DNA from: Chitinophaga fulva
GTDB lineage: Bacteria > Bacteroidota > Bacteroidia > Chitinophagales > Chitinophagaceae
DNA: 64,000 nucleotides
NCBI RefSeq assembly: GCF_012927205.1
Contig: NZ_JABBGC010000001.1
Location: 2,418,810-2,482,809, forward strand
Direction of reading: 5' to 3'
The translations under genes and the position numbers were made by a program. The number at the start of each line of letters is the position of its first letter. The stretch's first letter is position 1. The notes below the pieces were generated by a model that saw only the letters and a program-made list of their open reading frames with translations, searched no databases and was not told where the DNA came from. Below, in pieces: positions 1 through 9,173 of the stretch.

Positions 1-834
1 AGTATCGGTGGGCAGGTCGTTGGCATCAAAGCCAAACGGGTCCTCAATTTCTTCCGCGATCAGCTCAAGGCTGGCCAGTACAAAAAAGATGAATACGACC
101 ATGGGGATAATGAGATACCCCAGGCTGAACACATACCCGAAAGGCATGGTCATGATATAGAAGAAGATGAATTTTTTGATGAATACGCTGTAACTGAAGG
201 GGATAGGGGTGCTTTGGATACGCTCGCAGGCGCCGCATACTTCGGTGAAGGTCTGTAGCTCGTTGTTGAGGACGATCAGCTGTTCGCCGGTCAACTGTCC
301 CTCCCGTTGCAGGTCTGCAATTTTCTGCATGATCCGGATTGCCAGCTGATTAGGCACATGCTTCGTCGGGTCCAGCGGTGGCTGTCCTTCGGGCAGCGCT
401 TCCATCTCTTCAGCTTTATATATCTTCCGCAGATGGTTTTTCAGGCCGAAGGCATAGTTGGGGATCATGGTCCGGAAGAAAGCCCGGGCTTCGGTATTGC
501 CGGCCGGCAGCATGGCTTGCAGCTTAATGGCCAGGTTGCGGCTGCTGTTCACCAGCGAGCCCCATTGGCGGCGGCCTTCCCACCAGCGGTCATAGGCGGT
601 GTTGGTCCGGAACACCAGCAACAGGGATATCACAAACCCCAGCAAACCGTGCATCAGGGATATGTTCTTGATTTCACTGTTGGACGACAGTTGCCAGAAC
701 GATAGCTCCAGCCAGGCTACAATAGCAGAATAAATGGCCAAAGCTATAAACATGGGAAAGAGCTTCCGTACTGTGTCCGCTTTGTGGATACGGAAAATAA
801 AGGTAAACCAGTCCTTCGGGTTGTAATTGATCAT
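1..834 (-). CDS. Bestrophin family protein (partial, 3' end outside window)
   Basis: Bestrophin/UPF0187 family membrane protein, a family of pentameric anion or cation channels of the inner membrane. The 278 visible residues start MINYNPKDWF. They carry two hydrophobic segments near residues 25-45 and 60-75, followed by the family signature RTNTAYDRWWEGRRQWG, another hydrophobic pair near residues 215-255, and the C-terminal signature EEIEDPFGFDANDLP close to the window edge. Family members are about 290-310 residues, so only a short tail is missing. The start ATG at 834-832 lies directly before conserved sequence. Ion specificity cannot be read from the sequence. Confidence 0.93.
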   Translation of the reverse strand, partial: MINYNPKDWFTFIFRIHKADTVRKLFPMFIALAIYSAIVAWLELSFWQLSSNSEIKNISLMHGLLGFVISLLLVFRTNTAYDRWWEGRRQWGSLVNSSRNLAIKLQAMLPAGNTEARAFFRTMIPNYAFGLKNHLRKIYKAEEMEALPEGQPPLDPTKHVPNQLAIRIMQKIADLQREGQLTGEQLIVLNNELQTFTEVCGACERIQSTPIPFSYSVFIKKFIFFYIMTMPFGYVFSLGYLIIPMVVFIFFVLASLELIAEEIEDPFGFDANDLPTDT

Positions 835-863
835 AAGCTTAAGTTAGCACCAGATATAAATCA

Positions 864-939
864 TTTAGAAATTTTGATATTTAGCTATTGGGAACCCCCT
901 TAAATGATCAAATTTCCAAATAAACAAATAGCCAAATGA
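864..939. repeat. AT-rich word-type intergenic repeat
   Basis: The gap between the bestrophin and SET genes holds two arms built from the same short words, of the type AAATTTTGAT and ATTTGGCTATT. In the left arm the words occur in one order and in the right arm they are inverted and re-ordered. The same words recur at 5891-5962. It could fold into a hairpin between these divergent genes. Confidence 0.6.
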
Positions 940-1036
940 GATTAAATCGGGCCGCAAACCTAAAATTTTTCAACATGATTTTGATAACTTCTTCCTTTAA
1001 CTTTACTTTACGCCTTCTTTTATTTGAATAAGTGCT

Positions 1037-1450
1037 ATGATTAAGCCATACTTGTACATTGATAAGTCTAAGGGAAAAGGACGCGGCGTATATACCAAAG
1101 AAAGGATACCCGCCGGTACCAGGATCGAAACGTCGCCCGTGCTGGTCCTCTCTTACGACGATACGGAGATTGTCGACAAAACGAAGCTCCATAATTATAT
1201 TTTCCTCTGGGGGGTACGCGAAACACGCTCCTGTATTGCACTGGGCTTCTGCTCTATCTACAACCACGACTATAATCCCAACTGCGAGTACGAAATGGAT
1301 TTTGATGCCGAAACTATGAGCATCATTACCCGCCGCGATATCAAAAGGGGAGAAGAGCTCTTTATCAACTACAACGGCGACGTGGAAGATGATTCCCCCG
1401 TTTGGTTTGATATGAAACGTACTAAAGAAGACCAGGCAAAGGCCAAATAA
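1037..1450 (+). CDS. SET domain-containing protein
   Basis: Small single-domain SET protein of 137 residues, predicted to use S-adenosylmethionine to methylate lysine, probably on protein. Visible SET motifs are the N-terminal GRGVYTKERIPAG (the start of the domain), the central NHDYNPNCEYEMD, which matches the NHS/C cofactor-binding motif, and the C-terminal GEELFINYNG, which contains the catalytic tyrosine. No pre-SET or zinc-binding post-SET cysteines are present, as in most bacterial stand-alone SET proteins. The substrate is unknown. It is monocistronic, with bestrophin divergent upstream and a long non-coding stretch downstream. Confidence 0.88.
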   Translation: MIKPYLYIDKSKGKGRGVYTKERIPAGTRIETSPVLVLSYDDTEIVDKTKLHNYIFLWGVRETRSCIALGFCSIYNHDYNPNCEYEMDFDAETMSIITRRDIKRGEELFINYNGDVEDDSPVWFDMKRTKEDQAKAK

Positions 1451-1608
1451 GATCATCAGGAGGAAGGCGGCCACAAAACTACCTTTTTTACCTTCAATAC
1501 TTCAGCCACGGGCTTTGACCCGGATTTCCTTCCAGTAGAGGCCTGTGGCAGATTTGTTGAAAAAATTCCTGACATCCCTTGGTGCTTGGTTATTTTTTCC
1601 TAATATTG

Positions 1609-1622
1609 TATAAGTACTTATA
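1609..1622. promoter_or_regulatory. Palindrome resembling the MarR-proximal operator
   Basis: Perfect 14-bp palindrome TATAAGTACTTATA, followed directly by TAATTTTG, a match to the Bacteroidota -7 element TAnnTTTG. It resembles the longer palindrome at 2062-2079, including the trailing TATAATTTT. The position next to a -7-like element suggests an operator, but no gene follows within 500 bases. Confidence 0.5.
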
Positions 1623-1819
1623 TAATTTTGTTCTTTGACAGTGTGATTTTTTGTTGAGACGTGCGAATAATAGGATAAGCAATCCTGTTATACACCCCTC
1701 CCCGTCAAAATGGAGGTGGTGAAAAGGTGGACTGTACCGTTTTTATATAGGTTTAGGAAGGTATTCTTCCAAAAAGCCTGCAGGAAACAAAACTCGCACG
1801 GTCGATAATGATCACACGG

Positions 1820-2035
1820 GTTGATGATAACCGCGACTGGCTGCTCACCATGATAGTACAGGTTGATGATAACCGCGGATGACCACCACTGGCTGCACAC
1901 CCGCTATCGTCAATCATGATAGTACTGGTTGATGATAACCACGGATGACCGCCACTGGCTGCACACCGTTATCGTCAATCATGATAGTACAGGTTGATGA
2001 TAACCGCGGATGACCACCACTGGCTGCTCGCCGCA
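1820..2035. repeat. Imperfect tandem repeat, about 65-bp unit, with hairpin potential
   Basis: The word GTTGATGATAAC recurs at 1820, 1862, 1928 and 1993, giving spacings of 42, 66 and 65. Each unit continues with CCGCGGATGACCACCACTGG-type sequence and a GTTATCGTCAATC-type word that can pair with the start of its own unit: arms 1927-1939 and 1968-1980 form 13 pairs including two G-T wobbles. The first unit is shortened and the last lacks its right arm. Confidence 0.8.
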
Positions 2036-2061
2036 TGTTTATCATCTTTTTTTAAGATAAA

Positions 2062-2079
2062 TATATAAGCGCTTATATA
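2062..2079. promoter_or_regulatory. Probable MarR operator upstream of the hut block
   Basis: Perfect 18-bp palindrome TATATAAGCGCTTATATA, 64 bases upstream of the MarR start codon and overlapping an AT-rich TAATTTTA box that resembles a -7 element. MarR dimers typically bind palindromes of about this size and often control their own promoter, so this is the best candidate operator for the hut operon. The MarR link is inference from position. Confidence 0.6.
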
Positions 2080-2104
2080 ATTTTAGATTGAAGTAGCGGA
2101 TTCC

Positions 2105-2142
2105 AATCAAAAAATCCGTAAATCAAAAAATCCGTAAATCGT
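2105..2142. repeat. Short AT-rich word repeat
   Basis: Two direct copies of AATCAAAAAATCCGTA precede the MarR start codon. The same AATCAAAAAATC word builds the inverted repeats at 8223-8362 and 55754-55842. Confidence 0.6.
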
Positions 2143-2143
2143 A

Positions 2144-2635
2144 ATGAGTTTTTATCCTTCACTCGGGTACCTGGTCTTCGGCAGCCGCCTGCGCCGGCTC
2201 AGCGAATACTTCCTCGCGGAAGTCAACAAGGTATATGAACAGGCAGGCATCCCCTTCGATGCCAGCTGGTTTCCTGTATTCTACCTGCTCTCCGGCCAAC
2301 AGCCGATGCCTATCATCGACATCGCCGCACAGCTGGAGATTTCCCACTCTGCTGTCAGCCAGATGGTGACCAACCTGCGCAAAAAAGGACTGCTCAAAAC
2401 TACACCCTGTAAAGATGATGGCCGGCGGCAGCTCGTAGCCTTCACCAAAAAAGGGACCGACATGCTGCAACAGATACAACCCATCTGGCAAGCCATTTCC
2501 ACGGCCATGGAAGAACTGGTCACGGAAAACAAACAAAGCCAGCAGCTGCTGGCCGCCATAGCCCAGGTGGAACAGGCGGTGCAACAGCAACCACTCTCGG
2601 AAAGAGTGATCAAATCCATTCAAAAGAACGACTAA
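2144..2635 (+). CDS. MarR family transcriptional regulator, probable hut regulator
   Basis: Winged-helix DNA-binding protein of 163 residues. The helix-turn-helix lies around residues 58-80 (IIDIAAQLEISHSAVSQMVTNL), followed by a wing with CKDDGRRQLVAFT, the usual D-x-R-[RK] pattern of MarR wings, then long C-terminal dimerisation helices rich in Gln. It sits 38 bases upstream of hutH on the same strand, so it is probably the first gene of the hut transcript and an autoregulating repressor or activator of histidine use. The effector (histidine, urocanate or other) is not visible. The palindrome at 2062-2079 is the likely binding site. Confidence 0.88.
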   Translation: MSFYPSLGYLVFGSRLRRLSEYFLAEVNKVYEQAGIPFDASWFPVFYLLSGQQPMPIIDIAAQLEISHSAVSQMVTNLRKKGLLKTTPCKDDGRRQLVAFTKKGTDMLQQIQPIWQAISTAMEELVTENKQSQQLLAAIAQVEQAVQQQPLSERVIKSIQKND

Positions 2636-2673
2636 TCATACACCAGCAATCTTTATCTATAAATCAACTAACC

Positions 2674-4242
2674 ATGAGTGTTATTTTCAAATACGGTATC
2701 GACCAGCTGACGGTAGGCGTGGTGCTCGACATTGCCGCAGGCAAAATAAAAGGCGTCCTCACTCCGGAAGTCATCACCAAAGTCAATACCAGCAATGGAT
2801 ACGTGCAACAGATCGTATCGCGGCATACGACGGTGTACGGTATCAATACCGGCTTCGGCCCTTTATGCGATACCAAAATTTCGGAAGAAGATACCCGCGC
2901 GCTGCAGTATAATATCCTGCAAAGCCACAGCGTTGGCGTGGGTAGTCCCATCCCCGAAGAGATCGCACGTATCATGCTCATCACGAAAGTGCATGCACTG
3001 GCACAGGGATACTCCGGCGCAGCCCTCTCCACCCTGGAACGTATCATCTGGCATATCGAAAACCATGTAACGCCATTGGTGCCTGAAAAAGGCTCTGTAG
3101 GCGCTTCCGGCGACCTGGCCCCGCTGTCACACCTCTTCCTGCCGCTGATAGGCCTCGGAAAAGTCTGGTACAAAGGACAGGTAACTGCCATGGAAGCAGT
3201 ACTGCAACAGGAAGGCATACAACCAGTGGTGCTTGGCCCTAAAGAAGGACTGGCACTGATCAATGGAACACAGTTCATCCTGTCTTTCGCCGTGAAAGCA
3301 GTGCAACGCCTGTACAACGCACTGGAAGCGGCTGACATCGTCGGCGCGCTCTCCCTCGAAGGCCTCATGGGCACCCATAAACCTTTCGACCCACGCTTAC
3401 ACGCGATCAGGCCTTTCGCCGGCAATCAGCTGGTGGCGCACCGCCTCAAAACCATGCTCGATAATTCCGAGATCATGGCTTCGCATGTGGACTGTGACCG
3501 GGTACAAGACCCCTACTCCCTCCGCTGTATGCCACAGGTACACGGCGCTTCGCGTACCGCATGGCTGCACCTCCTGGAACTCACCACCATTGAGCTCAAC
3601 GCGGTGACAGACAACCCGATCATCTTCAGTGATACGGACACCATCAGCGGCGGCAACTTCCACGGTCAGCCCATGGCACTGCCGCTGGACTACGCCACCG
3701 TAGCGGCAGCAGAACTGGGCAATATCTCCGACAGACGCAGCTACATGATGATCGAAGGAAGATACGGCCTGCCTAAACTGCTCATCGAAGATGCCGGACT
3801 CAACTCCGGGTTCATGATACCGCAATACACTACCGCCGCCCTGGTAACGGAAAACAAAACCCTCTGTTTCCCTGCCAGCGCTGATAGCGTGCCCACCTCC
3901 CTCGGACAGGAAGACCACGTGTCTATGGGCTCCATCAGCGGCCGTAAACTCAACCAGGTGATCGGTAACCTGGAATACATCCTCGCTATCGAACTGCTGT
4001 ACGCTGCACAGGCGGTGGATTTCCGCCGGCCGCGCAAATCCGGTCCCATCCTGGAAGCTGTACATAGCTACGCCCGCGAGAAAGTGACCTTCGCGCACAA
4101 AGACCGCATCTTCGCTTACGATATTGAAGCATTACACCAAATCATCACGGACCAATCTCTTGTGCGCGTAGCCAACGAAGCAGCCGCACAACATCAATTA
4201 CCTTTAAATGGCATCTACCATGACCAGTTTGGACTTTATTAA
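2674..4242 (+). CDS. hutH: Histidine ammonia-lyase
   Basis: First step of histidine degradation: L-histidine to trans-urocanate plus ammonia (EC 4.3.1.3), cytosolic. The 522-residue length is normal. The autocatalytic MIO cofactor triad Ala144-Ser145-Gly146 is seen in [15 protein letters not shown]. The active-site YGINTGFG (Tyr55) and the C-terminal [15 protein letters not shown] and [19 protein letters not shown] segments fit the aromatic ammonia-lyase family. His rather than Phe/Tyr specificity is inferred from the hut neighbours. Its 3' end overlaps hutU by 35 bases in another frame, which suggests translational coupling. Confidence 0.97.
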   Translation: MSVIFKYGIDQLTVGVVLDIAAGKIKGVLTPEVITKVNTSNGYVQQIVSRHTTVYGINTGFGPLCDTKISEEDTRALQYNILQSHSVGVGSPIPEEIARIMLITKVHALAQGYSGAALSTLERIIWHIENHVTPLVPEKGSVGASGDLAPLSHLFLPLIGLGKVWYKGQVTAMEAVLQQEGIQPVVLGPKEGLALINGTQFILSFAVKAVQRLYNALEAADIVGALSLEGLMGTHKPFDPRLHAIRPFAGNQLVAHRLKTMLDNSEIMASHVDCDRVQDPYSLRCMPQVHGASRTAWLHLLELTTIELNAVTDNPIIFSDTDTISGGNFHGQPMALPLDYATVAAAELGNISDRRSYMMIEGRYGLPKLLIEDAGLNSGFMIPQYTTAALVTENKTLCFPASADSVPTSLGQEDHVSMGSISGRKLNQVIGNLEYILAIELLYAAQAVDFRRPRKSGPILEAVHSYAREKVTFAHKDRIFAYDIEALHQIITDQSLVRVANEAAAQHQLPLNGIYHDQFGLY

Positions 4243-5890
4243 ACAATACGCGGCACATCCGCACTACAAAGCGCCCCGTGGCGCACAGCTGCATGCTAAA
4301 TCCTGGCAGACGGAAGCACCGCTGCGCATGCTGCTCAATAACCTCGACGCTGAAGTGGCCGAAAACCCCGATGAACTGGTGGTTTACGGCGGTATTGGCC
4401 AGGCTGCCCGCAACCGCGAAGCATTGGAGAAAATTATTAAAACCTTACTGGAACTGGATGAAGACCACTCCCTGCTGGTGCAGTCCGGCAAACCGGTAGG
4501 CATCGTGCGTACCCACCCGCAGGCGCCCCGCGTGATGCTGGCCAACAGTAACCTCGTGCCCAAATGGGCTACCTGGGAGCATTTCAACGAACTGCGCTCC
4601 AAAGGCCTCATGATGTACGGCCAGATGACCGCCGGCAGCTGGATCTATATCGGTACACAAGGTATCCTCCAGGGCACCTACGAAACCTTTATGGAATGCG
4701 GCCGTCAGCACTTCAACGGCAACCTGGCCGGTAAACTGATCGTTACTGCCGGTATCGGCGGTATGGGCGGCGCCCAGCCACTGGCCGCTACCATGGCCGG
4801 CGGCGTAATGCTCGCTGCTGATATCGATCCTTCCCGCATCCAGAAACGTATCGATACCCGCTACATCGACCGCATGACCTACTCCTATGAAGAAGCAGTA
4901 GCATGGGCCAAAGAAGCTATGGCTAAAGGACAACCACTGTCCATCGGGCTTGTCAGCGATGCTGGTGATATGCTGGAACGCCTGCTCAAAGACAATATCA
5001 TCCCTGATGTGCTCACTGACCAGACTTCCGCACATGACCCCATCAACGGTTATGTTCCCAATGGCATGACGCTGGAAGCTGCACTGGAACTGCGTAAGAA
5101 AGACCCCGCCCGCTACCGCGAGCTGTCACTCAAAAGCATGGCCCGCCACGTAGGCTTCATGCTGGAGATGCAACAAAAAGGCGCTGTCACTTTCGACTAC
5201 GGCAACAACCTCCGCGAATTCGCCAGAGAAGGCGGAGAACCTAATGCATTCAACTTCCCCGGCTTCACACCGGCATATATCCGTCCGCTTTTCTGCGAAG
5301 GCAAAGGCCCATTCCGCTGGGTAGCTCTCTCCGGCGACCCGGAAGACATCTACACCACCGATCGTGCACTGATGGAAGCTTTCCCGGAAAATACCCACCT
5401 GATCAACTGGCTGAAACAAGCACAGGAAAAAGTGGCTTTCCAGGGACTGCCCGCCCGTATTTGCTGGCTCGGTCTTGGTGAAAGAGAAAAAGCAGGACTT
5501 ATCTTCAATGAACTGGTAAGAACAGGCAAAGTGAAAGCACCAATCGTGATTGGCCGCGATCACCTCGACTGTGGCTCTGTGGCTTCACCTAACCGCGAAA
5601 CAGAATCCATGAAAGACGGTTCCGACGCTGTCAGCGACTGGACACTGCTCAACCTCATGGCTAATACCGGCGGTGGCGCTACCTGGGTGTCTTTCCACCA
5701 CGGCGGCGGCGTAGGCATGGGTTACTCCCAACACGCCGGTATGGTTGTACTGGCCGACGGAACAGACCGCGCAGCGGCCTGTCTGAGCCGTGTGCTCTTC
5801 AATGATCCGGCGATGGGCATCTTCCGTCATGCAGACGCCGGCTACGAAAAAGCACAGGAGTGGGGCGATAAATTCGGCATTAACATTTAA
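4208..5890 (+). CDS. hutU: Urocanate hydratase
   Basis: Second step of histidine degradation: urocanate plus water to 4-imidazolone-5-propionate (EC 4.2.1.49), using tightly bound NAD+. The 560 residues include the N-terminal [11 protein letters not shown], the nucleotide-binding [14 protein letters not shown], and [18 protein letters not shown], which carries the family's active-site cysteine (here about Cys455), then [20 protein letters not shown]. Start ATG 4208 lies inside the last codons of hutH. A second in-frame ATG at 4220 would shorten the overlap, and the choice between them is open. It is followed by a 92-base gap with an AT-rich inverted repeat before hutI. Confidence 0.97.
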   Translation: MASTMTSLDFIKQYAAHPHYKAPRGAQLHAKSWQTEAPLRMLLNNLDAEVAENPDELVVYGGIGQAARNREALEKIIKTLLELDEDHSLLVQSGKPVGIVRTHPQAPRVMLANSNLVPKWATWEHFNELRSKGLMMYGQMTAGSWIYIGTQGILQGTYETFMECGRQHFNGNLAGKLIVTAGIGGMGGAQPLAATMAGGVMLAADIDPSRIQKRIDTRYIDRMTYSYEEAVAWAKEAMAKGQPLSIGLVSDAGDMLERLLKDNIIPDVLTDQTSAHDPINGYVPNGMTLEAALELRKKDPARYRELSLKSMARHVGFMLEMQQKGAVTFDYGNNLREFAREGGEPNAFNFPGFTPAYIRPLFCEGKGPFRWVALSGDPEDIYTTDRALMEAFPENTHLINWLKQAQEKVAFQGLPARICWLGLGEREKAGLIFNELVRTGKVKAPIVIGRDHLDCGSVASPNRETESMKDGSDAVSDWTLLNLMANTGGGATWVSFHHGGGVGMGYSQHAGMVVLADGTDRAAACLSRVLFNDPAMGIFRHADAGYEKAQEWGDKFGINI

Positions 5891-5962
5891 CTATTTGGCT
5901 ATTTGGAAATTTGATCATGGAAGAGGTTTCCTGAATATCAAAATTTCTAAATAGCCAAATAA
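5891..5962. repeat. AT-rich inverted repeat between hutU and hutI
   Basis: Arms CTATTTGGCTATTTGG... (5891-5915) and its near reverse complement (5935-5962) surround a 20-base loop. It lies inside the hut transcript and shares words with the repeat at 864-939. It could act as an intra-operon stability or attenuation hairpin, or simply be an inserted repeat. Confidence 0.7.
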
Positions 5963-5982
5963 CCCAATAAAAAAACGTTCCC

Positions 5983-7233
5983 ATGAAAATATTACTGGGG
6001 CCTTTCTCGCAAATCCTTCCCCTCAGCGGCTTATCGCTGAAAGGTACTTTGCAGGACGAACAGCTAACCGTTATTGAAAAAGGCGGTGTGGTGATCAGCG
6101 CGGGCAGGATTGTGGCCATAGGCCCATACAAAGCGCTGCTGCAGGAACATCCTGATTGTGAAGTGGCTTTCATCGACAAGCCCATGGTATTGCTGCCAGG
6201 TTTTATCGACTGTCACACGCATATCTGTTACGATGGCACCCGCAACCGTGATTACGCGATGCGTATCGCCGGGAAAAGTTACCTGGAGATAGCCCGCGCC
6301 GGTGGCGGTATATGGGACTCTGTTACCAAAACACGTGTAGCCGATCTCGTTACACTCGTGGAAAATACCGTCGCCAGGGCTAACCGCCATTTACAGGAAG
6401 GCGTTACCACCATAGAAGTGAAAAGCGGCTATGGGCTTAACTTTGAAAGTGAAGTGAAAATGTTGCGTGCCATTCAGCAGGCATCATTGCATACGGCTGC
6501 CACGCTGGTACCTACCTGTCTGGCTGCCCATATGAAACCGCGCGATTTTTCCGGCACTGAGGAGGAATATCTGCAATGGGCGCTCGATGAGCTGCTGCCC
6601 GTACTGAAAGCAGAATCACTGGCCGACCGGGTGGACATCTTCATTGAGGAAACTGCTTTCTCCACGAAAGCAGCGCTGACCTATCTGCAAAAGGCCCGTG
6701 AACAGGGCTTTGTTGCCACGGTGCATGCGGACCAGTTCAGCGCTGGCGGTGCTGCGGTAGCGGTGGCGGCAGGCGCGTTGTCAGCCGACCATCTGGAGGC
6801 CAGCAGTGACCATGAAATTGACCTCCTGGCAAAATCTGACACCGTGGCGGTAGTATTGCCCGGTGCCTCCCTCGGTTTGGGCATGCATTATGCCCCGGCA
6901 CGCAGATTGCTGAATGCAGGGGCATCGGTGGCCATTGCGAGCGACTGGAACCCGGGATCTGCGCCTATGGGCGATTTGCTGGTGCAGGCCGCTGTGATGA
7001 GCGCAGCAGAAAAACTGTCAACCGCTGAAGTATTGGCAGCCCTGACATTCAGGGCCGCGCCGGCACTGCAGCTGAAAGAGGCAGGTCAACTGCTGGCCGG
7101 TTTTGCCGCTGACATGCAGGCTTACCCCACGGCCGATTTCAGGGATATCCTGTACTACCAGGGTAAAATGAAACCAGCCAAAGTGTGGAAAAAAGGAGAA
7201 CTAGTTCAATCATCTTATGATAACAAAGGATAG
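5983..7233 (+). CDS. hutI: Imidazolonepropionase
   Basis: Third hut step: hydrolysis of 4-imidazolone-5-propionate to N-formimino-L-glutamate (EC 3.5.2.7). It is an amidohydrolase-superfamily metalloenzyme of 416 residues. Visible metal-site and substrate motifs are GFIDCHTHICYDGTRNRDY in the N-terminal third, VKSGYGL, TVHADQFSAGG, and IASDWNPGSAPMGDL, which carries the conserved aspartate. Start ATG 5983 precedes a typical beta-sandwich N-terminus. The last 17 bases overlap hutG, indicating coupled translation. Confidence 0.97.
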   Translation: MKILLGPFSQILPLSGLSLKGTLQDEQLTVIEKGGVVISAGRIVAIGPYKALLQEHPDCEVAFIDKPMVLLPGFIDCHTHICYDGTRNRDYAMRIAGKSYLEIARAGGGIWDSVTKTRVADLVTLVENTVARANRHLQEGVTTIEVKSGYGLNFESEVKMLRAIQQASLHTAATLVPTCLAAHMKPRDFSGTEEEYLQWALDELLPVLKAESLADRVDIFIEETAFSTKAALTYLQKAREQGFVATVHADQFSAGGAAVAVAAGALSADHLEASSDHEIDLLAKSDTVAVVLPGASLGLGMHYAPARRLLNAGASVAIASDWNPGSAPMGDLLVQAAVMSAAEKLSTAEVLAALTFRAAPALQLKEAGQLLAGFAADMQAYPTADFRDILYYQGKMKPAKVWKKGELVQSSYDNKG

Positions 7234-8218
7234 CTACCGGCCAACGGCCGCCAACACATGGACCGGCCGTATCGATGGTACAGAAACAGACCTGCTGCGC
7301 TGGCATCAGGTGGTCCGCACAGTAGACCTGTTGCAACAACCGCTTCCTGCCCTGCAAAAAGGACAGAAAGGGGTGGCATTCCTCGGGTTTGCCTGCGATG
7401 AAGGAGTACGCCGCAATAAAGGCCGCACCGGCGCCGTAGAAGGCCCGGGCGCCCTGAGAAAAGCCGTGTCCAACTTCCCGGCCCATTTTGAGGAAAACAC
7501 CGTTTTGCTCGATGCCGGTGATATCGTCTGTGCAGATACTGAACTGGAAAACGCGCAACTGGTGCTCAGCGAAGCGGTACAAGCACTGCTGGGGGCCGGT
7601 TACCTGCCTGTACTGCTGGGCGGCGGTCATGAAATTACGTATGGCCATGCCAGTGGTATCCGCAAATTTGTGCAGCAGAAAGGCAACCTCGGACTGATCA
7701 ACTTCGACGCACACTTCGATATCCGTATCCCTGGCGAAGAAGGCCCCAGCTCCGGCACAGGCTTCTGGCAACTGGCGCAGGACTGTAAAAACAGCGATGA
7801 AACATTTAACTATCTCGCCCTCGGTATCCAGAAAAATGGTAATACCCGCCAGCTTTTTAATATCGCCGGAGAAGAAGGGGCGACCTACGTAGGCGCCGAC
7901 GCTTTCCATCTGAATGATAAAGACACGCTGCTGGCAGCTATTCAGCATTTCCTCAGCCAGGTGGACCATGTATACCTCACTACCTGCCTCGATGTTTTTG
8001 CTGCGGCATTTGCACCGGGCGTGAGCGCTACGGCTTACAATGGTATTCTCCCGGGAGGCATGTTCCTGCAATGTTACAGGGCCATCATGCATAGCGGAAA
8101 AGTGCGGGGAGTGGATGTTGCTGAACTGAACCCCTCACTGGACCAGGACAACCGTACTGCCAAACTGGGCGCTGCCATTGTCTTTGAAACGCTGATGGCG
8201 TATTGTGGAGAAGAGTAA
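7217..8218 (+). CDS. hutG: Formimidoylglutamase
   Basis: Last hut step: N-formimino-L-glutamate to glutamate plus formamide (EC 3.5.3.8), in the arginase/ureohydrolase fold with a binuclear manganese centre. The 333 residues show metal ligands in GGGHE (135-139), NFDAHFDIR (DAHFD 164-168) and TCLDVFAAAFAPGVSA near residue 258. The last is the formiminoglutamase form of the SxDxDxxDP motif. The start overlaps the end of hutI. With this enzyme the pathway runs through formamide and no formiminotransferase is needed. It converges on the CHAD gene, with a strong hairpin between them. Confidence 0.95.
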   Translation: MITKDSYRPTAANTWTGRIDGTETDLLRWHQVVRTVDLLQQPLPALQKGQKGVAFLGFACDEGVRRNKGRTGAVEGPGALRKAVSNFPAHFEENTVLLDAGDIVCADTELENAQLVLSEAVQALLGAGYLPVLLGGGHEITYGHASGIRKFVQQKGNLGLINFDAHFDIRIPGEEGPSSGTGFWQLAQDCKNSDETFNYLALGIQKNGNTRQLFNIAGEEGATYVGADAFHLNDKDTLLAAIQHFLSQVDHVYLTTCLDVFAAAFAPGVSATAYNGILPGGMFLQCYRAIMHSGKVRGVDVAELNPSLDQDNRTAKLGAAIVFETLMAYCGEE

Positions 8219-8222
8219 TATC

Positions 8223-8362
8223 ATTTAGGGATTTTTGATTTTCGAATTTTTTGATTTCGGGGATCACAAGATAGAAGACCGAAGCGAATGACCATTTGCT
8301 TCGGTCTTCTCTTTTACCAGTCCCCGAAATCAAAAAATTCGAAAATCAAAAAATCCCCAAAT
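8223..8362. terminator. Nested inverted repeat and bidirectional terminator after hutG
   Basis: Outer arms of about 40 bases (8223-8263 and 8321-8362) are near-perfect reverse complements made of ATTTTTTGATTT words. They enclose a second hairpin at 8274-8309 (GAAGACCGAAGC paired with GCTTCGGTCTTC) followed by TCTTTT. The structure lies between convergent genes and its right end overlaps the last codons of the CHAD gene. Confidence 0.8.
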
Positions 8363-9173
8363 CTCTCAGGTGTTTGGCACTGTCCGCCAGCTTTTCCCTG
8401 GTTTCTTTTTGCAGCAGCTTTATCAGCTGTGACACTTCTTCCGGCAGCGGTATTTTTTCTTTTTTGATATGAGTGGCCGTTGTTTTTACAAACAACAACA
8501 GTTCGCTGGCATCGTGCCATTGCCCCAGCAGATCGCCGGCTTTTTTGGCGTGTTGCAGCTGCTTCCGGTGCCGATGGGTGTGATGAGGCAATTGCGTAAC
8601 GATACCCAGTTGGTAATAAAGCCGTTTCATGCGTTTGCGCAGATTATGCCAGGAGGCAGCCGGGGCGCTGCTTTCGGGCAGTGTCGTTTCATCGTACATG
8701 GTCGCCACATGGCCTACGATGGCGTCAATGGCGGCTGTTTCATCAATGTCGTCGATGGCCTCCTTAAAAGCAGCAGGCAGCCGGGAGATTTTTTTGATGG
8801 AAAGGTGTTCCACGGTCGCTTCCAGTGCCTTATCGGCTGTGGCTAATTGTGTCTTTAATAACAGATGCGCCACAGCAAAACGCCAGCCGATGGTTTTTTC
8901 ATGATGAGAGAGGACCTGTTCCTGTAAACGGGTGTCGCGGGAGGTGCCGCCAATATCCTGTAATATCCTGAGCGTGCTGAGATAGGAGCGTGTTTTCAGC
9001 CGATAGCCGGGTATTTCTTTTGCCACAGCCAGCAGGGCACGTATCTTTTTACTCCCCACCCGCAGCTGATGGATAGCTTGCTGTCGCCGGGAGGGATGCT
9101 GGAGCTGTTCAAACGCTGTCAGGATGGTGGCGCAGGCGGTCTCCAGATACTCGTGCAGAATGGTTTTCAGCAT
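8346..9173 (-). CDS. CHAD domain-containing protein
   Basis: CHAD domain (conserved histidine alpha-helical domain) of 275 residues, all helical. CHAD proteins bind inorganic polyphosphate and are often found at polyphosphate granules. Family features seen are the first-half motif IHQLRVGSKKIRALL (His plus basic residues), the second-half repeat SWHNLRKRMKRLYYQLG, and LGQWHDASELL near the C-terminus. No CYTH/TTM phosphatase domain is attached. ATG 9173 (MLKTILHEYL) is preferred over an upstream in-frame ATG because the extra 20 residues are unlike CHAD and run into the neighbouring promoter region. Confidence 0.88.
   Translation of the reverse strand: MLKTILHEYLETACATILTAFEQLQHPSRRQQAIHQLRVGSKKIRALLAVAKEIPGYRLKTRSYLSTLRILQDIGGTSRDTRLQEQVLSHHEKTIGWRFAVAHLLLKTQLATADKALEATVEHLSIKKISRLPAAFKEAIDDIDETAAIDAIVGHVATMYDETTLPESSAPAASWHNLRKRMKRLYYQLGIVTQLPHHTHRHRKQLQHAKKAGDLLGQWHDASELLLFVKTTATHIKKEKIPLPEEVSQLIKLLQKETREKLADSAKHLRDLGIF

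Larger units (their letters stand above)
1451..2143. other. Non-coding stretch between SET gene and MarR gene
   Basis: 693 bases without a credible gene. Short reading frames here run through repeats. The stretch holds a palindrome at 1609-1622, a 65-bp imperfect tandem repeat at 1820-2035, a second palindrome at 2062-2079 and an AT-rich word repeat at 2105-2142. Nothing recognisable is seen at 1640-1800. Confidence 0.7.

Noticed and set aside
1688..1900. 70-codon minus-strand frame upstream of the MarR gene
   Set aside because: Runs through the 65-bp repeat array, with repeated peptide words produced by the DNA repeat.
1820..2035. Possible CRISPR array
   Set aside because: Units are imperfect, spacing is uneven (42, 66, 65), the sequence between the shared words is itself repeated, and no cas genes are present.
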